This document shows positions 49,450 to 59,350 of a DNA stretch of 64,000 nucleotides, piece by piece. The stretch lies in the NCBI GenBank assembly GCA_028023455.1, contig JAQFVV010000032.1, positions 248,001-312,000 on the forward strand, in the 5' to 3' direction. This DNA comes from Epiperipatus broadwayi. Lineage: Eukaryota > Onychophora > Udeonychophora > Euonychophora > Peripatidae. The stretch's first letter is position 1, and each line of letters opens with the position of its first letter. A program made the position numbers and the translations under genes. The notes beneath the pieces are model-generated. The model was not told the DNA's origin. It ran no database searches and saw only the letters and a list, made by a program, of their open reading frames with translations.

Positions 49450-51310
49450 AATATCTTATTTATTTCACTGTTATCCATGTGGTTTTTCACATGATAGTAA
49501 TCTGATTTTCTGTTGTTGTGAGAATTGCTAATAAACATAGCTTTCAAAATTTTAAGAAAATTGTATAAAGTAGAATAAATAAAATAAAATGTTAAATATA
49601 AAAATAATAGACATTGTTGAAATTTTGAAATAAATTATTAAATATTATACTTTAGAATAATAATAAATAATGTAAAAGATTTGTTAAGGTGTTTACATTT
49701 AAGAGAAACTAATAAATTACTTAACTATGTTAAAATTTTCTTCTATCAAAAATTTTAAAAATGCAGTTAAGTATACTAGACTTAAAAATAGATTTTAAAT
49801 ATTTGGATTAAAATAAGTTAATAAAAAGATTAAGGTATGAGATTTGAAACCAGGAAAAAAATTCAAGCAATTTATGTTTTATTTTATTTTTCTTTACTTT
49901 AGATATATTATAAATGAAATTATGACTATTTTCCAAAACAATGGATGATAATCAAATAAAATACATTAATTTTATTTTAAGACTATAATCAAAACAATAT
50001 TCTATACTTTATAACAAATAAACTCTGTATTATATTATACATTTTTATATTTGGACAATATGATATTAGGGAAATCACTATTCTATGATGTCATCACTCT
50101 TACAAAATGGCCACCATTTTAAAAAATGGTGGTTAATTTTTTTTAAAAAAATCATAATAGTAATAAGTGACTGAAAATCAAAATATTGGATAAAAATTGA
50201 TAATGATTTCTTATGGTCTTAAGTACACAATGCACCATGAATACCAAGAGTATTACCTCAATTGAGACACTATAAGCTACTACAACCCTTATAAAAGTCT
50301 GCATCTAACCAAGATAAATATATATATTGAACCAGATCCATTTAATAGAAGTTGTATAATTGTGTTCAAACCTTATTTATCATACTTTTAAATTTTATAT
50401 TTTTAAGATTGCGATTTGACTGGTCCTTCAAGCAGAGGGAAAAATACCATCAATAGCAGAGCCATCAATGAGATCCATGGTCAGACTAAGCTATGCAAAG
50501 CATAACATGATCACATTTTCAGACCATGGCGCACCTCATCTGCTAGATTCAAACTCTTGCCACCCAAAATATTTTTATTTGTTTAGAGGTAAACCTCAGG
50601 TGCCAGCTAATTACAAGAAGTAATTAACATGATTGGATGGTAGGCCCCGTAATCCAGTGATTGAAATATTCCATGCCTATCTCACACTCTGTCTCAGGGT
50701 CCAGTATATTTACTTAATACATAAAGTAACTTTATAATAATTTACTGGTGAATCAGTGACAAGAGAGAAAGAGAAAACAGACAAAATAATAATTAAGGCA
50801 AACATTAATATTTATTTAAACACACAGATATCTAATATAACACAATAATATTGAAATTTACATATAAAAAATATATAAGTAATCCCTCAGGTTAAATTAT
50901 GATAGTTCTTTGTTAATTAATGTTTTTCATTTAAATATAAAGTGTCTACAGACAGTGATCAAAGTATATTTAGCTATTTAAAGTATCTTTCCATAGATTT
51001 TCATTTGTGTGCATTTTTGAACTGTTTGGATTTTTGTTTCTCCATCGATGGCTTCATGGCTTGTTTTCCATCCTGTGACTCAGCAATGGGAATTAGAGAG
51101 AGAGAGAGTAGTGGTAGCACCTATTTTGATTTTGGCATCAGTTTCCATCATTTGTTCCAGATGGAATAGTTGACTTACAGAGGTTTGGGACATGAAGCCC
51201 TGTTGGACACATACATGGCTTATGCAGCCTCTCCATTAACTGCTTCAGGTTATTAAGTGGGTGTCCCACCCATCTTATTAGATTTGTTGAAATATTGTTT
51301 TCTTATTTTA
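49450..51310. other. Non-coding stretch with two higher-complexity islands
   Basis: Segments 50400-50720 and 50980-51290 are less A+T-rich and unrecognised. The 75-codon frame 50942-51169 has no motif. Near 50086-50120 there is a CRE/AP-1-like palindrome (TGATGTCATCA) followed by AAAATGGCCACCATTTT; see findings. Confidence 0.4.
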
Positions 51311-51316
51311 ATGACA

Positions 51317-51877
51317 TAAAAACTATAATTAAACAGACAAAACTCTATATACATATTGCCACTCAATGCAAGCCAGAGTAATCAATAAATGCCAGAAGGC
51401 TTGTGCATAAAAACTCCATCTAGTGCCTACTCATCCAATATCCCCAGACTAGTTTCTGGCTTGTGGCTTTTGTTAGTAAGGAGCCTTGGATTTGAGAGCA
51501 CTGCACCTAGATCTTAGGATCTAATGCAACCCTCCAGCAGCCATCTTTTATCTCTACTTAACTACAAAATCATGAATCTTAAATTGAAAACACTATAATA
51601 TTTTCAATCCAAGTTCATTAGCTTATATAGTCATATTGGTCTTAACTCAGTTCAGTACCTATACATTTTGGTGACTTGGTTCTTTAATAACCATAGCCAT
51701 CACTATCCTATTAGGCAGAATTGGTTTTAAGCCAATAAACCCCACCATTTCTTTCATTGATTACTCTGGCTTGTATTGAGCAGCAATATGTATAGAGAGT
51801 TTTGCATGTTTTAATAAAAGTTATAAGCAATCATAAGAAATGGTGATCATGTGATTTTTATTGGTTAAAAACTATAA
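51317..51877. mobile_element. Family L composite (L6)
   Basis: The insertion 51329-51865 is flanked by a perfect 12-bp duplication, TAAAAACTATAA, at 51317-51328 and 51866-51877. It contains a nearly complete forward unit of about 430 bp (TTAAACAGACAAAACTCT through GGCAGAATTGG). A short reverse piece follows (TCATTGATTACTCTGGCTTG to GGTGATCATGTGATTTTTATTGG). This is the clearest full-length unit for a family consensus. Confidence 0.85.
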
Positions 51878-51879
51878 GC

Positions 51880-52577
51880 ATGACATCAACAGAAATATGG
51901 GCATTCGATATATCTCTAATGTAGCTTTGTAAAGTTGTCTTTAATAAAAAAATCCATTGAAATTTGGATTTTTTATTATTTTTTTCTTAAACAGCACATT
52001 TAATTTTTTTTTTGATCAATTTTGTAATTTCCATAAAGTGATAAAAACAGAAAACTTTTATCAGCCTAAAAATATGCTTTCCATGGAGTCTAAATGTAAT
52101 TGCAGAATGTTAGGCTCTTAACTATACAATTTCAATTTTTAATATTTTGATAAAATATTTTAATTTTTTTTTAATTATTTTAAAAAATGATTTAATTTTT
52201 ATTAATTTGTGTTTGTAGTAGTGTGTGTCTATATAAATTCTATATTTATTTATGCCCATATGAATTCATACATATGTACATTAATTTTATGTGTTTTAAT
52301 CCACTTATTTTATAAAAAATAAACTTATTTTATAAAAATAATGATTCTCAAAAGGTTTAATAATTTATTATTTATTATGTTTTATATGGTGTGTTTATGT
52401 TTACAAATAATGATTTACAAAACTAATAATCAAATGTACAGAAAGATTGCATATGCAGGAAAAGAATCAAATTCTGATTCTTTCCTATGCCTTGATACTC
52501 ATCTGTGGAATCTCTAGTTTGCCATATCTTTCATCACATTATTTTCAACTCTATAGCTAACAAATGGACTATATGCA

Positions 52578-52580
<3 letters not shown>
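51880..52580. other. A+T-rich non-coding stretch
   Basis: No feature was seen except a small hairpin (AAAAAATCCA against TGGATTTTTT, about 51947-51975). Confidence 0.5.

Positions 52581-52581
<1 letters not shown>

Positions 52582-52632
<51 letters not shown>
52582..52632. repeat. (TA)n(TG)n compound microsatellite
   Basis: A TA tract is followed by a TG tract. Confidence 0.95.
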
Positions 52633-52639
52633 ATGCAAT

Positions 52640-53478
52640 AAATATAACAAGATAGCATCACTGGTGTTCATAAAGAATATAAATATCACTGGTGTGCATA
52701 TGAAGAGATGAAACTAATTTTATCAGTAATACAGACAGTAGCCTACAATTTCTAGTTTTTGATAGACAAGAAGCCAATTGCTATGATTACAAATGCATAT
52801 CTATCTTCTGGAAATGATTTGTTTTGTATCTTTTATTAAGTTGAATCTTTTTCTTATAGATGCCTTTGAGTTTTGGTAACTTTTGGCGTACAAGATAAAA
52901 ATATAAAACTCTTATGCAAATACTTTTGGAGATTCTGAAGCTATGGATTATCTCAGGTAAGACATATTATATATAGTTTGAAAGATAATTTTGTGAGGAA
53001 TATAAAGAAATTATCAGTAAAAATGTAATTTAAACTTAGTTAATGATGAATTAGAAATTATGAACAAACAATAAAGTAATAATTATGTCAGATGTTGAAA
53101 TTTCTTTTTTCTTTATTTTTTAAATGATAATCACTATTTGTCTTAGCCTTATTGTTTTTTGTAGTTGGTCTAGTTTCCATCAATGTAAAGTTTTTTGCTT
53201 TAACATTATTAAAACTGAGGTTATTATGAAAATTGTGTCTCAGGTCAGTATTTAAAAATTCAGTATGGTGCTTGGAGAACATAGTAGTTAAATAAATTAA
53301 ACTAACTCTGTCAGCAATTTGAGCACAAGAAATCATTAGGTCAAGTTAATCAAGAAATATAGCATGTTTTAGAAATGTTCAAACTCATACATGAATAAAA
53401 TATTTTTGTTTTACATAGTTTATTTAACTAACGGAATGCATATGCATAATATAAGGCCTAATCCAAAATGTAAAAAGA

Positions 53479-53480
<2 letters not shown>
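52640..53480. other. A+T-rich non-coding stretch
   Basis: No gene was recognised. The 82-codon minus-strand frame at 53088-53336 has no motif. Confidence 0.45.

Positions 53481-53568
<88 letters not shown>
53481..53568. repeat. (TA)n microsatellite
   Basis: An uninterrupted TA tract of about 88 bases, the longest in the window. Confidence 0.95.
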
Positions 53569-53569
<1 letters not shown>

Positions 53570-55210
53570 CAAATTACAATAGCCAATGCTTTAATAAACC
53601 AATAGCAAATCTCCATTATTATCAAGACTGGTTCAATAGATTGCAAATGATTTTTTTTTATTATCTATTGATGTTACCTTGATAACAGATTGTTAATTAT
53701 CTATTGGTGTATTTAAATTTTGGCTTTTGTGATGTGTTTATATTTAAAACTGATAGCTATTGACACTTATGATTTTATTATATGTATACATAATTAATCA
53801 AATTATCACATTTTTCATTGTATACTTCATTTTAAAATCCATAACATTATAAAATACTTTCTGATAAATAACTTTCTGACTACTTTATATGTATATATCA
53901 TAATTATGATTTATTTGATTTTAGGGCCTGAATTTATTTACAAATATTCAGTTAGAAAGGGAACAATTTTGTCAATATAAAACTAACCAAATAATCAATA
54001 AATATTGCATTGTAAGCAATATATACGTTACAATTAGTTATTATGCTGGAAAAAATATATGTAATAAATTTGATTTTAAATGTTTTAGTGCCCTTCTCAG
54101 TTACATGTCACATGACCTATATAGCTTGCATTACAAATATGTAATATATAAAGAACCTGCTAATAGCTCTAAACAAGCTAATTTATATATGTATGTATGT
54201 GTAAACAACCTATATAAATTTGCAAATCTGTGTCATAAAACATTGTTAACCTCATACTGAACTATTTGTTAATAGCTTTTTTGTTAACTAGTAACATCAT
54301 TTCAAGATAGTTTTATCTAATTATTACATAAATTTACCTATTTATTTTTATTGTTTACATCTTAATCTTCTGTGAAAATATTTACTTTCACATATATATG
54401 TGTGTCATGATTGTCAGACAGTTTGAATTTAGAAATGGTTTGATTGCAAACTTGATTATTTAAACCCTCTAGTTCTTTTGATGAATGTAAAAGGTAGATT
54501 ATTTAGTTTGCATATTATAGATTTCAAAATAAAAAATACTTATATAATAAATAAAGAACACATTGAAAAATCTGAAATCTATTTGGTTACATATACTTCA
54601 CTAGTGTACTAATCAATTGTTATACATATAATTTAAATGTAGCATTGAATATTGCATATCTATATATTTATAGATAAATAGCATTTAAATTGCAATTATT
54701 TTTTATTAAAAGTTTAATGATTGTTTTATTTTATTGTTATTAATTATTTGATAATAAATAAAAAGATAAAGTTATTCAAAAGAGAATAACCAATATTGTG
54801 AATAAAATCCACATATTGATTTTATAACAAAAACTTTCAACTATATTCAAAATATAATTAACTCTCCATTGAATAATATAAAGTGATAAAGTTTGTTTAT
54901 TTAATTTGGAAAAAAGTCAACTATATAATGATTTTCTTAAAGACATATCAGTTATAAATATATTTACACAATTAAAACAAACATAATAAAAGATTTTCTT
55001 ATAGCTGTTTTATTTATAAATATGTTGAATTATCAATATATGGTTATTTATGTCATTGCATAGCAAAAGCCTTTTTAATAATCTATTTATAAGGAAACTG
55101 TGAAAAACAAACATAACTCCCCCGTTTATTACTTAACAGGGAGTTGAGTTACATTTCATATAACCATATTTTTTTACATTCGTACAGGAACATCAATAAG
55201 CATATATGAT
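53570..55210. other. A+T-rich non-coding stretch
   Basis: Nothing was recognised in this interval. Confidence 0.5.
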
Positions 55211-55216
55211 GTAAAA

Positions 55217-55678
55217 CAGGGATGTCAGACATTTTGGCATCTCTGGGCCACATCAGAAAAAAAATAGTTGTCTTGAATCACACATATGCCCAGACATTAC
55301 CAAAAGGTTCATAATTTTCATAATGTTTACTATCACAGATAAACAAAAAGGTGTTCACATAATAATCCTAATTACATAGCAATTCATTTGGGAAATCATC
55401 CAAGAGCTTCTAAATTTGTAATCACTAGTGTAATAAATATATACCTCTAAGCAATAAACTGTTATTGATGTTATATATATAATAAAAATAAAAGAAAAAA
55501 TACAATATAAAACTAGTGAGATAATTGACGTTATACTTGAGATCATAAATATATTTACTTTATTTGTATTGCACATGTAATCACAATAAAATCTTGTAAT
55601 GTTATAAGGAAGTTCATGATTCTGTGTTGCTCACATTCATTGCCATCCCAGGGCACAAGCCATAGATTGGACACCCTG
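55217..55678. mobile_element. hAT-like non-autonomous DNA transposon (MITE)
   Basis: The ends are inverted and begin CAGGG: the left end reads CAGGGATGTCAGACATTTTG then CTCTGGGCCACAT, and the right end, reverse-complemented, reads CAGGGTGTCCAATCTATGGC then GTGCCCTGGGATGG. CAGGG(G)TGTC ends with a following GGGCC-type block are typical of hAT superfamily elements. The interior is A+T-rich and has no transposase; the frame at 55355-55576 is not transposase-like. The expected 8-bp duplication is not evident (ATGTAAAA on the left, ATAAATGT on the right), so the element is old or its ends are slightly misplaced. Confidence 0.65.
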
Positions 55679-55679
55679 A

Positions 55680-56210
55680 TAAATGTATACCAGATGTCTC
55701 ATTAAAATATAAATGTATAATTAATATTATATTTATTTGTAAATAAAAGCTTTATTAAAATAAATTTATTATAAACACGAACAATTTTAGGAGTTTTTTG
55801 TTATGCTTATTACATATAATTAAATCTTTAAAAACATTTGTTATAAAAAAAAAAAATTATTATCTACACAGTGATTAATCATTTATATTTTAGCCTTTCA
55901 ATTTCTTCCGGTGTAGTTTGTTATCATAGTAACACTTTAAAAATTAATTTATTTAGTCTAAGACCTAAATAGTGTTAATTATTTTTAGATTTAGAAAAAA
56001 TAAAATTTAGTGATTGACTTAGATTAAAGTTTATATATTTTTATAATATAATTATTAAAATAAAAATATTTTTATTTTTTAATTGTTCAAATGTCATTAC
56101 ACAATTTTTTAATTTATTTTATTAATAATGAATCAATTTATTTTTCAACAAATTTTTTATTTTATTAAAATTCTTAATAGAATTTACTATATATTTGAAT
56201 TTACATGTTG
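55680..56210. other. A+T-rich non-coding stretch
   Basis: Nothing was recognised in this interval. Confidence 0.5.
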
Positions 56211-56214
56211 TGCT

Positions 56215-56945
56215 CTAAACACACATCAGTGAAGCTATTTTTCAATACTTTCTAGCTTAGTGCTTTCAGGAGTTATAGGTTCCCATATCCATAGCCTATA
56301 ATAACAATGGTTTTGTGTTAGCTTGTGCAATGAAGATGTATGCAAATATCTGCAAATTGTCTAGACTGTCCATTTTTTAGAAATCAAAAAGCAGGTGTCT
56401 CTCCTATTGATAACATTAGGGTTGTCTGCTATCAAACATGCTTCTTTTACTTTGCACTTGGTGTCATTGCACTCAGAGCACACGATCTCAGCTGTAGTAG
56501 GTTCAAATCTGTGACCAGAAGCTTTTTGATGTTCCAAAAATATTGAGCTATGTGCTGTGATACTCTGGTAGCATGTTGCACCATAATATGCCATCCCACA
56601 ACCTATTTAGTGGTATGGCATCTTGTACACCTCTTGTGGGGTTGGTCCAGTGCAATTTTCTCCTTTAAAATATTGATCAGCTTATTGGTAGCTGGTGGAG
56701 TGCAAAAACCACCCTCAAAATCAGTGGCAAGTTTTTTACCCAATTTCTTTGCCCACATTATGTATGTATGGCCATAGCATACATGGTTTGTCTTCTTTGG
56801 TGTGGTTAGCTCTTAAATTGTTGTAAAACTGCTTGAATCTCCTATTGATTGTTCCTTGTGTGAATCCAACTTTTGCCAGATCTCTGAGGTAGTGTGTTAA
56901 GTTGTTTTTTCTGGTTCACTTCAAATCTGCATAAGTGGTAGAGTA
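56215..56945 (-). pseudogene. Penelope-like element 3' region (protein remnant and 3' UTR)
   Basis: On the minus strand, from about 56945 down to 56361, remnants of the linker (LRDLAKVGFTQGTINRRF, WPYIHNVGKEIG) lead into a GIY-YIG tail: SSIFLEHQKASGHRFEPTT, then CNDTKCKVKEACLIADN and NRRD, ending at a stop. The frame is broken between linker and nuclease, and the IPC motif region is poor. The 3' untranslated part (to about 56215) shares blocks with that of the 19-kb pair (CTTCATT, AAGCACTAAGC or AAGCGCTAAGC, TAGCTTCACT), so both belong to one subfamily. The + strand frames 56340-56546 and 56550-56777 are antisense artefacts. Confidence 0.8.
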
Positions 56946-56949
56946 TTAC

Positions 56950-58940
56950 TTTATCAAATAGTAGCTGGCTTTGATTTTTAAAATTATTATATTTATAATT
57001 AATGCCCAATGATTTAATCTCTCATCTTAATGTCAAATAATTTGTATTTGATTTTAATTTAGCTCATGAACTATATGTGGCTCTTTAGATTGTTAATGTG
57101 GGTTTCATTAAACTTTTAAAATAAAATCATAATTTAATTTATATTAATATGATGTATTTATATTTTTTGAAACTATATATGCTTTATCAACGGCAATTTA
57201 ATAATGGTTGTTTATGTTGGGCAACTTCTATGATTTTAGTGTTATTGGTTTCTGAAAAAATAAAAGAATGTTCAAACTTGTCAGTTCAGTTTTTGTTTGG
57301 ACTTCATCCAGTGATGTTGCTATTGTTTGTGCAGTTTTAATCCAAATTCTAAATATGTTCTTTTCCTGGAGTTTGTAAAAGCAAAACATTGAGCATGACT
57401 GATGAATGAATATCATGCAGAGCTATTGTGTGCTTCATTAACAAAAAAATATAATCCAAATTTTAATGTTCTAACTTTAAAAAAAGAAGCATATGACTTT
57501 ATTGATCAGAAGTTCATAAGAAGCTTGAATGCCAAACTTGGGAGTGCCAGAATCACCCTCCCTGCACCAAATCTGATGTTCTACCAATTATTGCCAAACT
57601 ACATAGTGTATGTTGTAACTAATCAAATACAATCGCATGTAACAATAAATATTTTTGTTAATTTTGTTCTCATTTATTAATTCTGTTCTCTTGCTTTTTT
57701 GTAAATTAATAAATTATATTAAAAAAAATTTTAAGAAAAAAAAAATTGCTTACGTTGAATACTTCTAAAATTTAACTGCAGCTTTTAAATATATTACAGT
57801 TTTAACATGGGACTGGTCATCCCTACTATCATGACATATAATAGATTAAAAATAATTTCAAAAGCAACCAATATTGATATATACTCTGATATATTTTCAA
57901 GCTTTTATTTAATCAATGCATGTCTCAACTCTACTATTTCATAGCCATTCATCACTGCGCATGCGCACCCTGTACAACAAAGACCTGTATTGCAATACTA
58001 AAAAATTAAGTATTTAAAAGTTACCATTTTAATAAATAGTTAACTTTTACATCTTTGCTTAAATAATAAACATTATTTTATGTTTGTTATGATTAAGTTC
58101 ATTAAATTAAAACCATATGGTATTCTAATTTTTGCATATGAAGACAAATTATTTAAATTTTGAACACATAACCTCTGTATGCATTAATTGTTTTAGAGAA
58201 AAAAATCGAATTGCTTACTAAAAGATTTTATTTCATTTTCTTCTAAACTTAGATAGATCAATTTCAATTAATTATTCATTTATTTTAGAATAATCAATTC
58301 TTTAATTCAATTTGAATTGAACAAATAAAAGACAACGGGGATGTTTTATATATATATAATCTTATTAATCACTTCAGTTTTCATTTAAAAGATTAATCTA
58401 TTTTTATTGAAAAATAATTAAGTTTGCTTACATTTGGAACATTTTAGAAATTATTAAATAGATTTTTATTTTGTTTTTATCTTGATATGTAATGACTGGG
58501 AATTGTGACAAACTGGGCTCCCATATATAAATTTTGATCTAGAATATTTAATACTAATACATTTAGAATCTATTTTGCAAAACTATGTGCTTACTTAATT
58601 TTATTCGATTTCTGTCTACACATGATCTTACTTGTAGATTAAATTGTTAATAAAGATATTTTGTATAGCATACTCAATAAATCTGTAATAAAAGTCTATT
58701 ACAAACTTATTGATTAAAAAAATACTAAAATAACATTTTGGCATATTCAGGTCTTATTGTGTTGCTAAATTTTCAATATTAACTAAGATATTCAAATTTA
58801 TTAGATACAGAAATTTTCTAGTTAATGAGCTTTATGATTGAAACCTAAAAATATTTTAATTAAAAAGTAAAACAAGATAAGCTAAATGAGAGCAGACATA
58901 ATGAAAATGACAATATGTAAGATTTTTATCATGAACTTAT
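56950..58940. other. Non-coding stretch with weak coding-like frames
   Basis: Frames at 57149-57340 and 57402-57680 are not recognised. The second (92 codons, with TKKYNPNFNVLTLKKEAYDF) is slightly more protein-like than its surroundings but has no known motif and ends in low-complexity A+T sequence. A perfect NRF1-type palindrome lies at 57956-57967. Confidence 0.35.
57956..57967. promoter_or_regulatory. Perfect NRF1-type palindrome TGCGCATGCGCA
   Basis: This matches the known NRF1 (Drosophila ewg, sea urchin P3A2) binding palindrome. It carries two CpGs in a region where CpG is rare. No adjacent gene, TATA box at proper spacing or CpG island was found, so function is unproven. Confidence 0.3.
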
Positions 58941-58945
58941 TATTT

Positions 58946-59070
58946 AATCTTGCTCCATTTTTTTTTTCATATGTCAAATGCATTGACCAGGAAGTGAACC
59001 CAGGCCAGGTACTTGGAAGGCAGCTATGCTAACGACTAGGCCACCAACGCTTTCCAATCTTGCTCCATTT
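58946..59070 (-). mobile_element. Mini tRNA-derived SINE, copy 3
   Basis: On the minus strand this copy has acceptor-like GCGTTGG and TCAATGC ends, a canonical box A (TGGCCTAGTCGTTAGCA), a box B (GGGTTCACTTCC), the linker TTGACATATG and an A run of about 9. The element (about 58961-59055) sits inside a perfect 15-bp duplication, AATCTTGCTCCATTT, at 58946-58960 and 59056-59070. It is the best-preserved polymerase III promoter of the three copies and was probably the most recent insertion. Confidence 0.88.
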
Positions 59071-59350
59071 AATAAATGAAACACAGGCTAATTATATAAC
59101 TGTCTATATATGTAATATATAGGGTATATGAGCACAGACTTTCACACACCCCACCACCTTCCACACTATCTCATAACACTGATACACTTGAACACATATA
59201 TGTTGAAAAGATAAATTATCACCAATATATGTATTTCATGCTAAACCAGCAATCGTCAGTTGGTCCAGATTACAATCTCTACACATATATGCTATAAGTG
59301 CTTAGATATGTATTAAGATAGCCAATCCTCATACTTTAATAGACAGGCTT

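Noticed and set aside
53391-53582. 63-codon frame with a long Ile-Tyr run
   Set aside because: It is the TA microsatellite read in frame.
56485-56510. tRNA box B-like GGTTCAAATC at 56 kb and GGTTCGAAT at 19.5 kb and 19.67 kb
   Set aside because: Both lie at the same place in the Penelope-like coding sequence (the FEP codons), so the resemblance to a polymerase III promoter is incidental.
56340-56777. Two + strand frames of 68 and 75 codons
   Set aside because: They are antisense to the Penelope-like remnant on the minus strand.
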